DNA of 62,954 nt from Deltaproteobacteria bacterium (GTDB taxonomy: Bacteria > Desulfobacterota > DSM-4660 > Desulfatiglandales > HGW-15), in contig JAGVAP010000046.1 of assembly GCA_020060215.1 (NCBI GenBank), positions 1 to 62,954 of the forward strand, written 5' to 3'. The notes under the pieces were generated by a model that worked only from the letters and a program-made list of their open reading frames with translations, ran no database searches and was not told the DNA's origin. Each line of letters opens with the position of its first letter. Positions within the stretch are counted from its first letter, which is position 1. This document shows positions 33,504 through 43,347 of the stretch, piece by piece. A program made the position numbers and the translations under genes.

Positions 33504-34583
33504 ATGGAGAAGCATGAAGATAACCGGGTTGCCGTCATCCTGGCAGGAGGAATGGGGACTCGTTTTTGGCCCCTAAGTACCGAGGAGAAGCCGAAACAGT
33601 TTCTTTGTCTCTTTGAGGACGACAGGACCCTGCTTCAAAAAAGCTACGACCGGTTGTCCGGCCTTGTCCCTGCCGACCGCATTCTCGTCCTGACCGGCAG
33701 TCGCTTCGTGCATTTGGTGAAAGAGCAACTGCCGGAAATCCCCGGTGAGAACATCATTGGAGAGCCGGTGCCACGAGACACCGCCGCGGCCGTATGTCTT
33801 GGCAGTGTCCTCTGCAAGAAGCGCTTTGGAAATCCGGTCATCCTGGTGGTAACGGCCGACCATCTGATAGAACCCGCAGAGCGTTTCCGGAAGACGGTTC
33901 TTTCAGCCATGCACTCCGCACGGCAGAACGGCGTCATGTACGTCTTCGGCATCAAGCCCACATACCCGGCAACAGGCTATGGCTATCTTGAGCTTGGGCC
34001 GAAGATCGAAGAAAGGGACGGCATTGAGCATTTCGACCTGCTTCGCTTCGTGGAGAAGCCGGATTTCGAAACGGCACAGCGTTACGTTCAGACCGGCAGG
34101 TTTTTGTGGAACGCGGGGATGTTCGTATGGAGGACGGACACCATCCTGGCGGAAATCGGGGAACACATCCCTGCTCACCTGGAGATCATCTCCGAGACGA
34201 TCAAATTCTATCGAACCCCTCAGTGGCCCCGGGTGCTGGAGAATGCCTTCGAATGCCTCGAAGCCGTTTCGATCGATTATGCCGTTATGGAAAAATCGCG
34301 GAATATCCGCTGTGCAGGCTGCACCTTCTCCTGGTCCGATGTGGGGGGCTGGAACGCTATGAGAGCCTTTCTTCCGCGGGATGCCGCATGCAACTTTTTT
34401 CGCGGACGGGTGAGGAATACAGAATCAAATGAGAACTTGGTCTTTTGTGAAGACAGGAATGAAGCCGTCATGCTCGTGGGCGTGAAGGACCTCGTCGTTG
34501 TTCGCGCGGGCGACAGGACTCTTGTCGCTCACAAGGACCGAACCGAGGAAATCAAGAAGCTCGCTCAGCAAAGCTCCATATAA
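33504..34583 (+). CDS. Mannose-1-phosphate guanylyltransferase (short form)
   Basis: 359 residues from ATG 33504, with the nucleotidyltransferase signature ILAGGMGTRFWPLSTEEKPKQF, GEPVPRDTAAAVCLGS, VTADHLIEPAERFRKTV, FVEKPDFETAQRY and WNAGMFVWRTDTIL. It makes GDP-mannose from mannose-1-phosphate and GTP. The C-terminal cupin isomerase domain of bifunctional ManC is absent, leaving a left-handed beta-helix tail (LVGVKDLVVVRAGDRTLVAH). A GTG further upstream (33477) is less likely as start. Confidence 0.9.
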   Translation: MEKHEDNRVAVILAGGMGTRFWPLSTEEKPKQFLCLFEDDRTLLQKSYDRLSGLVPADRILVLTGSRFVHLVKEQLPEIPGENIIGEPVPRDTAAAVCLGSVLCKKRFGNPVILVVTADHLIEPAERFRKTVLSAMHSARQNGVMYVFGIKPTYPATGYGYLELGPKIEERDGIEHFDLLRFVEKPDFETAQRYVQTGRFLWNAGMFVWRTDTILAEIGEHIPAHLEIISETIKFYRTPQWPRVLENAFECLEAVSIDYAVMEKSRNIRCAGCTFSWSDVGGWNAMRAFLPRDAACNFFRGRVRNTESNENLVFCEDRNEAVMLVGVKDLVVVRAGDRTLVAHKDRTEEIKKLAQQSSI

Positions 34584-34601
34584 ATCGAAAGAGTGCCCGA
34601 C

Positions 34602-35741
34602 ATGAATGACAAGCGCGACTATTACGAGATCCTGGGCGTAGGCAGGCACGCCTCCGACGAGGACATCAAAAAAAACTATCGTCGCCTGGCCATGAAATAC
34701 CACCCGGACCGAAATCCGGGGGACAAAGAGGCCGAAGAATATTTCAAAGAGGCTGCGGAGGCCTATGAAGTCCTGCGCGATCCTGAGAAACGTCGGATCT
34801 ATGACAACTACGGCCATGCAGGGCTGCAGGGGAGCGGATTCCGGGGGTTCAGTGGTTTTGAAGATATCTTTTCATCCTTCGGAGACATCTTCGACAACTT
34901 CTTCGGGTTCGGCATGGGATCCCGCCCACGTGAGCGATCCAGGAAGGGGAACGACCTCCGATACGATTTGAAGATCAGTTTCCTTGAGGCCGCGCTCGGA
35001 GCTGAAAAGGAGATCGAGATCCCAAGGATTGAAAACTGCGATCACTGTAACGGGTCAGGCGTGGAGATCGGGTTCGGAAGAGAGGTCTGCCGGTCCTGCG
35101 GGGGCCGGGGCAAGATCATCACGTCCCAGGGGCTAATTCGTATCGCCACCACGTGCCGGGACTGCAGGGGCTCTGGTGAGGTCATTGCCCATCCCTGCGA
35201 AGAATGCGGCGGTTCCGGTCGTGTTCGGGTGACAAGAAAACTCCACGTGAAGATTCCGGCCGGTGTTCAGAGCGGCATGAGCCTGAGGTTGAACGGCAAA
35301 GGAGAGCGAGGTGACGACGGAGCGGTTCCCGGCGACCTCTACGTTCGGATCCATGTGGAAGAGCATGAGTTCTTCAAGAGGGAGGAAGACGACATCATTT
35401 GCCATGTTCCTGTTTCTTTCGTGGATGCGGCACTGGGAGTCACCCTGGAGATTCCGACACTAGAAGGGCCGGAAAAGCTGGATATCCCTCAAGGGACTCA
35501 GCCGGGGGAGGTGTTGAGGTTGCGAGGCAGAGGCATCCCCAGCTTGAGAGGCCGGGGCCGGGGGGATGAGCTCGTCGTGGTGGATGTCCGGATACCCACT
35601 CACCTGAGCAAGAGGCAGGAACAACTGCTTCGGGAGTTCGCCAGGCTGGAAACCGAAAGACGGGACGAGAAGTCCCAGTCTTGGCGTATCTTGTCCAGGA
35701 GAACGAATGAAGACTCCTTTCGAGGAAATTCCATGAACTGA
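34602..35741 (+). CDS. dnaJ: Chaperone DnaJ
   Basis: 379 residues from ATG 34602. J-domain (1-70) with the HPD motif at 34-36 in [17 protein letters not shown]; a G/F-rich linker (about 73-110, [16 protein letters not shown]); zinc-finger domain with four CxxCxGxG repeats ([32 protein letters not shown]); and two C-terminal substrate-binding domains ([19 protein letters not shown]). A complete type I DnaJ. It stimulates DnaK ATPase; no dnaK or grpE is present in the window, so this is probably an additional copy dedicated to the stress island. Confidence 0.94.
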   Translation: MNDKRDYYEILGVGRHASDEDIKKNYRRLAMKYHPDRNPGDKEAEEYFKEAAEAYEVLRDPEKRRIYDNYGHAGLQGSGFRGFSGFEDIFSSFGDIFDNFFGFGMGSRPRERSRKGNDLRYDLKISFLEAALGAEKEIEIPRIENCDHCNGSGVEIGFGREVCRSCGGRGKIITSQGLIRIATTCRDCRGSGEVIAHPCEECGGSGRVRVTRKLHVKIPAGVQSGMSLRLNGKGERGDDGAVPGDLYVRIHVEEHEFFKREEDDIICHVPVSFVDAALGVTLEIPTLEGPEKLDIPQGTQPGEVLRLRGRGIPSLRGRGRGDELVVVDVRIPTHLSKRQEQLLREFARLETERRDEKSQSWRILSRRTNEDSFRGNSMN

Positions 35742-35776
35742 GAAGAACGCTCCGTTCCGAAGGTGAGAGGCGGTCC

Positions 35777-36154
35777 ATGCTGACGACAACAAAGAGAGAG
35801 TATCTCAGGCGATTGCTGAACAAGGAGGCGGAAGAGCTTCTGAAGAGAAACGGAAACCCCCTGCTGAATATTGCCAGGTCTGCCGCGGAGACGGAGGTAA
35901 AGGCTGCCGACCCTCTGGATAAGGCCGTGGCGGAGTTGGACCTGGACTTGCATTTCCACATGCGGGAGAGGGAGAGGAAACTGTTTCTCAAAATCCGGGA
36001 AGCGCTGGCACGTATTGACGAGGGAACGTACGGCATTTGCGAAGAATGCGGCAGGGATATCTCCTTCACCCGGCTGAAAGCCCGTCCTGTCACAACACTT
36101 TGCATCCATTGCAAGAAGAGACAAGAGGCGGAAGAGAGGAGGCGGGGACTGTGA
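35777..36154 (+). CDS. DksA/TraR-family zinc-finger transcription factor
   Basis: 125 residues. A long N-terminal helix leads to DPLDKA (45-50), matching the DxxDxA coiled-coil tip that DksA inserts in the RNA polymerase secondary channel, and the C-terminal C4 zinc finger has C88, C91, C109 and C112 (YGICEECGRDIS, TLCIHCKK). DksA acts with ppGpp on RNA polymerase. Its presence in the same gene series as a (p)ppGpp synthetase is notable. Located 35 bp after dnaJ with the ribosome binding site AGGTGAGAGG. Confidence 0.87.
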   Translation: MLTTTKREYLRRLLNKEAEELLKRNGNPLLNIARSAAETEVKAADPLDKAVAELDLDLHFHMRERERKLFLKIREALARIDEGTYGICEECGRDISFTRLKARPVTTLCIHCKKRQEAEERRRGL

Positions 36155-36209
36155 GCTCCTGAAGAGAGACCGGGCAAGGGGTACTGTCAGGGGAGGTGCA
36201 CTCAGGGAG

Positions 36210-37694
36210 ATGTACGGCTTTGGATCAAGTGGAAGCGGGGGAGAAAAATTCGGCATGAGTGGGCGTTTAACAGAGGCCAGGGTTTTCGACCAGATCAGTC
36301 GTATCTTGTCGCGGGTTCAGGGAAGGATTACGCATAGCGCGCTGAAGAAGATTCTGCGTATTGCAGAGGTTCTGGATACGGACCGGCAATACTCCAGGGA
36401 GATTGACGGGCTGAGAAAGGCCGTTGAGGGCGACCATCCTTATCTACGACTCTTCGATCTCATCGGAAAGAAGAGTCCGTCGTGCAGGGAGAAGCTTTTC
36501 AGAAACTTCTTTATCAACGCAGTCTTCAACGGCAACAGGTTAAGGGAGGCCTTCTACCGCCGGTACCGAATCTGCAAGCCTTTCTTCTTCGTCATCTCTC
36601 CAACCATGCAGTGTAACCTCCGGTGCCTCGGCTGCTATGCCGGCAGCTATCCCAGAGGCGGGAGTCTATCCCGCGATCTGATCGACAAGATCCTGGAAGA
36701 TGCCAAGGCCATGGGAATCTATTTTGTCACGGTCTCGGGTGGGGAGCCGTTTTGCAGAGAAGACATCCTGGATGTCTTTCACACCCATGAGGACGTCTAC
36801 TTCCAGGTGTTCACGAACGGGACCCTGATAGACCGCAATCTGGCTGAAGAGATTTCCCGCCTGGGCAATGTCGCTCCCGTCATCTCTTGCGAAGGCCTTG
36901 AAAAAGAAAACGACTACCGCCGGGGCAAAGGGACATTCAAGAAGATCTGTGACGCCATGGACAGCCTGAGAGAGGCCGGAGTGATTTTCGGTTTTTCCAC
37001 GGTGCCGGCTGCGTACAACTATGCTGTGCTGCAGAGCGACGCCTACTATGATTTCCTCGTCCGGAAAGGCGCTCTCTTTGGATGGCTGTTCCAGTATATC
37101 CCGATAGGTGCGAGGCCGGACCCGAACGTCATGTTGGGACCGGAGCGGCGGGTTGCCCTTTACAACAAGGTGAGGGAGGTGAGAAACAGGCATCCTCTCT
37201 TCATAGCGGATTTCTGGAATGACGGCCCCTACGTGGATGGCTGCCTTGCGGCGGGCCGAACCGACAGAGGATATTTCCACATAAACAGCAATGGGGACAT
37301 CGAACCCTGCGTGTTTGTCCACTTCGCCGTGGACAATGTTCACCGGATTTATGAGCGAGGAGGCCACTTGTGGAACGGATTGGATTCAGAGTTCTTCAGG
37401 GCGATCAGAGAGGGCCAGCCTTGGAACAGGAATCATCACATGCCCTGCATGATCATCGATAATCCGCATTGTCTTCGGAACCTGATCAAAAAGACAAGTG
37501 CTTATCCTACCCACGAGGGGGCGGAGAGTCTTATCAGAGATCCGGTCCTCGTGGGGCATCTCGATCGTTATTCAAAGGATCTGACGCAGCTCTGGTCTGA
37601 AAGAGACCCCTCATGTCGCCCTGAGGAAACGGTACCCTTTTTGCCAGCCACAAGGCCCCAGGCCCCAACCACGTCCTGCGACCCGATTCCATGA
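36210..37694 (+). CDS. Radical SAM protein
   Basis: 494 residues. The SAM cluster ligands are C135, C139 and C142 in TMQCNLRCLGCYAGSYPRG, followed by the GGE-type motif TVSGGEPFCREDILD and the beta-strand motif ISCEGLEKENDYRRGKGTF. An N-terminal helical extension of about 120 residues (RVFDQISRILSRVQGRITHS) precedes the core, and C-terminal cysteines (VDGCLAAGRT, GDIEPCVFVHF, HMPCMIIDNPHCL) suggest a SPASM-like auxiliary cluster region. A second possible start is ATG 36255. The reaction is unknown. Confidence 0.85.
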   Translation: MYGFGSSGSGGEKFGMSGRLTEARVFDQISRILSRVQGRITHSALKKILRIAEVLDTDRQYSREIDGLRKAVEGDHPYLRLFDLIGKKSPSCREKLFRNFFINAVFNGNRLREAFYRRYRICKPFFFVISPTMQCNLRCLGCYAGSYPRGGSLSRDLIDKILEDAKAMGIYFVTVSGGEPFCREDILDVFHTHEDVYFQVFTNGTLIDRNLAEEISRLGNVAPVISCEGLEKENDYRRGKGTFKKICDAMDSLREAGVIFGFSTVPAAYNYAVLQSDAYYDFLVRKGALFGWLFQYIPIGARPDPNVMLGPERRVALYNKVREVRNRHPLFIADFWNDGPYVDGCLAAGRTDRGYFHINSNGDIEPCVFVHFAVDNVHRIYERGGHLWNGLDSEFFRAIREGQPWNRNHHMPCMIIDNPHCLRNLIKKTSAYPTHEGAESLIRDPVLVGHLDRYSKDLTQLWSERDPSCRPEETVPFLPATRPQAPTTSCDPIP

Positions 37695-37724
37695 GGAGTC
37701 GTCATGCCTGTTTAGGAAGGATTA

Positions 37725-39449
37725 ATGAGCACCTTGAACATCCAATTCGCCCAAAAACAGGTTATTGAAATCACCCGGAGCGGCCCCCGCATATCCGTTC
37801 CGATGGAGGAACGGGCCACCCTGTTAAGAGAGCTTGCCTTGCTCCCTGGCAGTGAAGTGTTGAACCGGATTCTAGCTCTGGAAAGCCCCGGCGCTTTTGT
37901 CCGACGGCTTCCCTGCGTTGACTTTCTCTGGCTGCTGAAGAAGGTCGGAGAGGGGGACTGTCTGCCCCTCCTGGAACTTGCCTCCACCGATCAGTGGCAG
38001 TTTCTCCTGGACCTGGAAACGTGGGAGAGAGACCGTCTGGACATACAGCAGACCTCCCGATGGCTGGACCTTCTGCAGCAGGCCGACTGTACAAGGCTTG
38101 TAAAATGGCTTTTCAGCGCAGGCGAAAACCTCGCCTATTACTTCTTCTTCAAGTCTGTCGAGGTTGTGTTTACAAGCAACAAAGAAGAGGCTCCCGATCT
38201 TCCGGACGGATTTTTCAGCCTCGACGGAGTCCTTCACATAAGGGTACTCGACGTGGGATATCGGGAGTCCCTCGAAGCCATCATCCGGGTGATGGCCGCG
38301 GAAGACTTCATGAGATATCAGGCCCTCTTCCTGGGGTTTGCCGGAGTCCTCCCTGCCGAACTGGAAGAAGAGATGTACCGGCTGAGGTCCGTTCGCCTGG
38401 CTGAGCAGGGGTTTCTTCCCCATGAAGAAGCCATCGCAGTCTATTCACCCCTCGATCTTGGCATGCTCAAGACGGAGGATATTCATGACTCCTTCGACAT
38501 CCTGGGAGACGAGGAGACCCGAGCCCGGGCCCCCGTTCTTCCGCTCGCCCAGGCAGGGACCCGGAACCTGTTCATGGACGTTGTAGGCACGATTAGGGAT
38601 CCTCTCCTGCTGGACAGGTTGAGGCTTGAATTTGCAGGGCTCGCCAATCAGATCCTGTCTGCCGACGGCGTCGAGGTGCACGAGCTGGATACCCTTGTCG
38701 AGGCGTGCAAGAAAGCCGCGCGGATTGTCAATCTTGCGATCGAAAGGAAATGCGGCCGTGATTTCTCCTCTGCAGAAAAGCTCTTGAGGCACCATGCCCT
38801 CGTCAGCCATTTTCGAGTGGGGTTCGGGATGGTGCTCAAACTCAAGTGGGAGGCGGAGCGCTGGCTGAAGGGAAGTTGGTTCCGCAGGCAGGGATTGGCC
38901 CCGGATTTCTGGGGAGAGCATTGGGGAGGCATCCTCAAGGGTCTTCTGGAAAAACGGCCCTTATTCTATGGCGGCGCCGGTTGCGAGGGAGATTACAGGG
39001 ACTTTGAACTCCCCTCGGAACTTGAACAATGCCTCAAGGTTCTTCATGGGTTGATGGCGCTGGACGGAGTTCTTGAGAAGCTGACCGGATCTTACCGGAT
39101 AGGACGCCTTCCACAATCGGCACGGTCCATGACCTGCCATTCGTTTTTCTTCAATCTCTGGGGCAGGCTCTTGCTGAAACTGGAGCCGTCCTTCTCAGGC
39201 TTGACCCTGAAGCAATCCAAACTCCTGCTGGGGCAACTCAGGGGCGGCGCCAGACGGCCGCCTTACAAAATGTCCGGTCATGAGAAGGCTTTTCTGAGAG
39301 AGATCATGTCTCATGTAGACAGCCATTGGCCCGAGGCAGAGGATGTTTTGTCTCAGATGTGGGAGGAGTTCCAGAAGGAATACGAACGAATGTCACTCCA
39401 AGAACTGGATCCCAGGTATTCGAGATTTATCACTATCGAGGCCGCCTGA
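37725..39449 (+). CDS. DUF6178-like protein of unknown function
   Basis: 574 residues, mostly helical and without signal peptide, membrane segment or cofactor motif. Characteristic stretches are SPGAFVRRLPCVDFLWLLKK, LAYYFFFKSVEVVFTSN, MRYQALFLGFAGVLPAELEE, EEAIAVYSPLDLGML, VVGTIRDPLLLDRLRLEFAG and RHHALVSHFRVGFGMVLKLK. I assign it to DUF6178, a family I associate with deltaproteobacteria, from memory and with moderate confidence. It follows the radical SAM gene by 30 bp, so the two may act together. Confidence 0.65.
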   Translation: MSTLNIQFAQKQVIEITRSGPRISVPMEERATLLRELALLPGSEVLNRILALESPGAFVRRLPCVDFLWLLKKVGEGDCLPLLELASTDQWQFLLDLETWERDRLDIQQTSRWLDLLQQADCTRLVKWLFSAGENLAYYFFFKSVEVVFTSNKEEAPDLPDGFFSLDGVLHIRVLDVGYRESLEAIIRVMAAEDFMRYQALFLGFAGVLPAELEEEMYRLRSVRLAEQGFLPHEEAIAVYSPLDLGMLKTEDIHDSFDILGDEETRARAPVLPLAQAGTRNLFMDVVGTIRDPLLLDRLRLEFAGLANQILSADGVEVHELDTLVEACKKAARIVNLAIERKCGRDFSSAEKLLRHHALVSHFRVGFGMVLKLKWEAERWLKGSWFRRQGLAPDFWGEHWGGILKGLLEKRPLFYGGAGCEGDYRDFELPSELEQCLKVLHGLMALDGVLEKLTGSYRIGRLPQSARSMTCHSFFFNLWGRLLLKLEPSFSGLTLKQSKLLLGQLRGGARRPPYKMSGHEKAFLREIMSHVDSHWPEAEDVLSQMWEEFQKEYERMSLQELDPRYSRFITIEAA

Positions 39450-39480
39450 TGGATGGATTCAGCAAGTGGAGAATAGAGCC

Positions 39481-39723
39481 ATGGAATCCGTGGAAATTAA
39501 ACTGAGGGGGATCGATAGATGCGAATTCGTCCTCAACTACACAAAAAAGATCGTGGAGATGCTGGGCCAGCCTGAATTGAGTTTGGAAGTTGAGGCAGGA
39601 CAGGTCAGCGAGGACCTGTCCTGCCTCATTGAATCCCTAGGCTACCATGTCGTAGCCAGAAAGACTATGGACGGCTGGATCCAGGTGAAAGCTGTGAAGG
39701 CAAACCCTGAGCGTTCAGCCTAA
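39481..39723 (+). CDS. Small TusA-like hypothetical protein
   Basis: 80 residues from ATG 39481 (GGAGAA upstream). The outline KLRGIDRCEFVLNYTKKIVE, then SLEVEAGQVSEDLSCLIESL, then GYHVVARKTMDGWIQVKAVK follows the beta-alpha-beta-alpha-beta-beta order and C-terminal glycine pattern of TusA, but the CPxP motif is absent, so it could only be a non-catalytic relative. It is the last gene of the stress operon, 31 bp after the DUF6178-like gene. Confidence 0.6.
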   Translation: MESVEIKLRGIDRCEFVLNYTKKIVEMLGQPELSLEVEAGQVSEDLSCLIESLGYHVVARKTMDGWIQVKAVKANPERSA

Positions 39724-39759
39724 AACAGCGCTGAGCCGGGCACGCCTTTAGAGGTCTGA

Positions 39760-39946
39760 TCCGCCAACCGGCGGACATCGGCCAGACATCACCGGCCCTT
39801 CGGGTTCTTGTTGGCGCAGTCACATCCTCCCGATTTCTTCTCCTCCATGATCTTTTCCAGGATCAAGGATCGGCCGTGCTCTTCAACATCTCTCAGGATG
39901 TCCTGAGCGGTGTAACCGAAACAGTAACAAACGAGTTCGCTCATAT
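39760..39946 (-). repeat. Long direct repeat bounding the stress island, right copy
   Basis: Same order and orientation as 19458-19644, roughly 90 percent identical by eye, including the BFD-like gene and its downstream hairpin (TCCGCC-AACC-GGCGGA, 39760-39775), whose stem keeps pairing through a compensatory change. Confidence 0.8.
39789..39944 (-). CDS. BFD-like [2Fe-2S] small protein, copy 2
   Basis: 51 residues starting MSELVCYCFGYTAQDILRD and ending GGCDCANKNPKGR. It differs from copy 1 (19487-19642) mostly at the N-terminus and a few conservative positions; the four cysteines are conserved. It stands alone on the minus strand opposite the stress operon, with an AGGGGATTTG leader. Retention of the reading frame at this level of nucleotide divergence argues that both copies are functional. 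Confidence 0.8.
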   Translation of the reverse strand: MSELVCYCFGYTAQDILRDVEEHGRSLILEKIMEEKKSGGCDCANKNPKGR

Positions 39947-40208
39947 GCAAATCCCCTCGCACCACAAGAAGTAAGGGATCATTGCCCGATGTAGAACCCT
40001 AAACCGATCCCGAAGGGTAGAATAAAACCAGGCTTTATACAACAAGAGTCATGAGACCTTGTTGAAAGGGTTGACGTTTATGATGAGAGCGCCTGGGCTA
40101 TTCTGCCTGTTTATGCTTCCCTCGCAAGTGTCTAAAACGCTATACTAATCGTACCGTTTACCACTGTTTTCTTGCAGTCCACTTCCAAATAGGCAAAGAG
40201 TGAGAAAG

Positions 40209-43124
40209 ATGCCAAGATGGTTGGTCGCTGCCTTTGGGGTTGTATTCCTCGCCTTGTTGATCGTGGGGTGGTGGTTTTACCGGTTCCAGGAGCAGCAGGT
40301 GCGTGCCGAGGTCGAGAAAGACCTCCTGGCCATCTCCAGCCTGAAGGTCCTCCAGATCGCCAACTGGCGCGCAGAACGGCTGGCCACCGCCAATGAAATC
40401 CTGGACAGACGGTTTACCAGCGATGTGATCGCACCCTGGATGGTCAGCCCCCGGGACGAGGTCACCGAGTCGATTCTCTATTTGTTCGGGTCTCTGCAGA
40501 AGCATTGTCAATACCGGGATGCCCTGCTTGTAGATGCGGAGGGTCTTCCGAGATTGAGCTTGTCCGGCCGTACCGCTCAAGTCGACTCCGTAACCGTCGA
40601 AGCGATTGACCAGGCACTACGGGAGAAACGCTGTGTGCTGACCGACCTTCACAACGACACCTCCGGGCTTGATCCGCACTTGGATGTCATCGTGCCGCTT
40701 CTTTCCGGAAAAAGGGAACCACCCGAGCCTGTCGGGGCGATCATCCTTCAAATGGACGCCCCGGAATATCTCTATCCCCTGATCAAATCCTGGCCGACGT
40801 CGAGCCGGAGCGCGGAGACTTTGCTCGTCCGGCGCGACGGAGACGCCGTTCTGTTCCTCAATGATGTTCGTCACCAAAGAGACACAGCGCTGAATCTCCG
40901 GATCCCATTGGGCCGGAGCGAAGTGCCTGCGGTGATGGCAGTGCTTGGCAAGGAAGGGCTGGTGGACGGAAAGGACTACCGAGGGGTCGAGGTGCTCTCG
41001 GTCCTCAAAGCCATTCCCGATTCGCCGTGGTTCATGGTGGCGAAGGTAGATAAGGCCGAGGTCATGGCCCATTGGCGCCTTCTGTCCATCATCATCCCTG
41101 CTCTGGTCTTGGGGCTCACAGCTGCAATGGCCGCTGCGATGGGGATGGCCTGGCAGCATTATGCCAAGGCTCATTATCGCGAGCTTTTCAAGTCCGAGGC
41201 GGCGTTGAGAGAGGGTGAATCGCGTTACCATACGACCGTCATGAGCATTGGAGATGGTGTGATCGTGACCGACGTCAAGGGAATGGTAGACCTGCTGAAC
41301 CCTGTCGCCGAAACTCTCACCGGCTGGAGACAGGAAGAGGCACGAGGCAAACCCGTAGCCGAGGTCTTCCGCATCGTCAATGAGCATACCCGCAATCGGG
41401 TAGAGAACCCGGTAAAGCGGGTCCTCCGAGAGGGGGCCGTCGTAGGACTGGCGAACCACACCTTGCTAATCGCCCGGGACGGGAGAGAATACCCCATTGC
41501 GGATAGCGGCGCGCCTATCCGAAGCAACGATGACGAAATCATAGGAGTGGTGCTCGTCTTTCGCGATCAGAGCGAGGAGATGGCATTCCTGAGGGAGCTG
41601 CGACGAAGCGAGGAGAATTACAGGAACTTGTACGACGAAGCTCCTGCAGGGTATGTGGAGATGAGCCCCGAGGGGCGGATTGAAAGGGTAAACAAGAAGA
41701 TTCTGGAGATGCTGGGCTACGCCGAGGAGGAGATGCTGGGCAGGCCAATATGGGAGTTCGTGGTTGAAAGAAAGGACGCCGAGAAGGTCGTCAAGGCAAA
41801 ACTCTCGGGCCGTCAAGATCCCGGTGCGGCCTCGGAGCCGACCCTGAAGAGGAAGCATGGCCAACCCATCCCTGTGCTCATCAAAGACAAGTTTGTGAAG
41901 GACCATGAGGGCAGGATCTTAAGGATGCGGGCCATGATTCAGGATATCACCGAGACCAAGAAGGCTGAGGAGGCACTGCGAGCGCATGAAGCACAGCTTG
42001 CGAAAATCAATCAGATCATGTCGGGAATACTGGAGCATACCCACATGCTTGCAGCTCTCTTGGATACGCAATTCAACTTCATCTGGGTTAATCGCGCCTA
42101 CGCAGCCGCCGGCCTACAGGACACGGCGTTTTTCATTGGTAAGAACCACTTTGACCTCTATCCTCACGAAGAGAACAAGTCGATTTTTCAAAAGGTCGTG
42201 GACACCGGAGAGCCCTTCTTCATCACTGCCAAACCGTTCGTATATCCCGGCCAACCTGAACGTGGCATAACCTATTGGGACTGGAGCCTGATCCCAATCA
42301 AGGATGCTGCTGGTACGGTAACTAATCTCGGTTTTACCTTAATGGAAGTGACCGAGAGGGTCAGAGCACAGGAGGAGCTTCGAAAAGCGCACGATCAACT
42401 GGAATTGCGGGTCCGAGAGCGGACAGCGGAACTGGTTCGCAAGAACCGGGAACTGCAGGATTTCGCATTCGTTGCCTCCCACGATTTGAGCGAGCCACTA
42501 CGGAAGATACAGACTTTCGGAGATCTCCTGAACATAAAGGGTGCCAATTGCCTTGGCGAGGCCGAGAAAGACTACGTCTCCCGAATGACCGGCGCCGCTA
42601 ATCGAATGCAGGAGCTTCTTAATGCGCTCCTCGCATATTCGCGCCTGGATACGAAAGCGCAGGGCTTCACAAATCTGAATCTCGATGAGATCGTGAGGGA
42701 TGCGGTTTCAGATCTGGATGTGACGATTGGAAGGATAGGAGCTCGCGTAGAAATAGGCCCGCTGCCTTCCGTAAACGGCGACCCAGTTCAGTTGAGGCAA
42801 TTGTTCCAAAACCTTATCGCCAATGCGCTCAAGTACTCCCGCTCGGATCCAAAACCCTTCGTCCGGATCCACGGGGAGAAGAACCATGATTATTGCAGGA
42901 TCTTGGTGGAAGACAACGGCATCGGGTTCGACGAGAAATACCTGGACAAGATTTTCCAGCCGTTTCAGCGCCTCCACGGGAGGAACGAATACTCTGGAAC
43001 AGGAATGGGACTGGCAATCTGCAGAAGGATCGTCGAGCGACATCATGGCGTAATCACCGCCCGGAGCACTCCAGGAAAGGGCTCGACATTCATCATTACG
43101 CTGCGAAACGAAGCGAAAGAGTAA
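40209..43124 (+). CDS. Membrane-bound multi-PAS sensor histidine kinase
   Basis: 971 residues. Two membrane helices (about 2-22 and 292-315) flank a periplasmic sensor region of about 270 residues. Three PAS domains follow: about 345-460 (YHTTVMSIGDGVIVTDVKGM), 475-590 (NLYDEAPAGYVEMSPEGRIE) and 615-730 (LLDTQFNFIWVNRAYAAAG). After a coiled coil, the dimerisation domain carries the phospho-acceptor H758 in FVASHDLSEPLRKIQTF. The catalytic ATPase domain has NLIANALKYS, VEDNGIGFDEKY, FQRLHGRNEYSGTGMGL and the G2 box. The HDLxEPLRKI form is the phytochrome-type HisKA subclass. No response regulator is adjacent. A GTG at 40200 is an alternative start. Confidence 0.9.
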   Translation: MPRWLVAAFGVVFLALLIVGWWFYRFQEQQVRAEVEKDLLAISSLKVLQIANWRAERLATANEILDRRFTSDVIAPWMVSPRDEVTESILYLFGSLQKHCQYRDALLVDAEGLPRLSLSGRTAQVDSVTVEAIDQALREKRCVLTDLHNDTSGLDPHLDVIVPLLSGKREPPEPVGAIILQMDAPEYLYPLIKSWPTSSRSAETLLVRRDGDAVLFLNDVRHQRDTALNLRIPLGRSEVPAVMAVLGKEGLVDGKDYRGVEVLSVLKAIPDSPWFMVAKVDKAEVMAHWRLLSIIIPALVLGLTAAMAAAMGMAWQHYAKAHYRELFKSEAALREGESRYHTTVMSIGDGVIVTDVKGMVDLLNPVAETLTGWRQEEARGKPVAEVFRIVNEHTRNRVENPVKRVLREGAVVGLANHTLLIARDGREYPIADSGAPIRSNDDEIIGVVLVFRDQSEEMAFLRELRRSEENYRNLYDEAPAGYVEMSPEGRIERVNKKILEMLGYAEEEMLGRPIWEFVVERKDAEKVVKAKLSGRQDPGAASEPTLKRKHGQPIPVLIKDKFVKDHEGRILRMRAMIQDITETKKAEEALRAHEAQLAKINQIMSGILEHTHMLAALLDTQFNFIWVNRAYAAAGLQDTAFFIGKNHFDLYPHEENKSIFQKVVDTGEPFFITAKPFVYPGQPERGITYWDWSLIPIKDAAGTVTNLGFTLMEVTERVRAQEELRKAHDQLELRVRERTAELVRKNRELQDFAFVASHDLSEPLRKIQTFGDLLNIKGANCLGEAEKDYVSRMTGAANRMQELLNALLAYSRLDTKAQGFTNLNLDEIVRDAVSDLDVTIGRIGARVEIGPLPSVNGDPVQLRQLFQNLIANALKYSRSDPKPFVRIHGEKNHDYCRILVEDNGIGFDEKYLDKIFQPFQRLHGRNEYSGTGMGLAICRRIVERHHGVITARSTPGKGSTFIITLRNEAKE

Positions 43125-43347
43125 GGGCCGGCCGCAAGAAAACGGTTAAAAGAAGGGACGCTGGGAGTCCTTCCGCAGCCCTGAGAGGATGATGAAGAGC
43201 CGCAATGTGGCCATGGGCATTGGCTTCCATGATCGGATAGGGGCAAGTTGGGCGCACAGTCAGGAACGCCACCGGGGCCAGGCTGTAGAGCTTTGCATAG
43301 ACTCCTTCACGAGAAGACTCGGGGTACTCTGGGCTCGGCCTCTGTCT

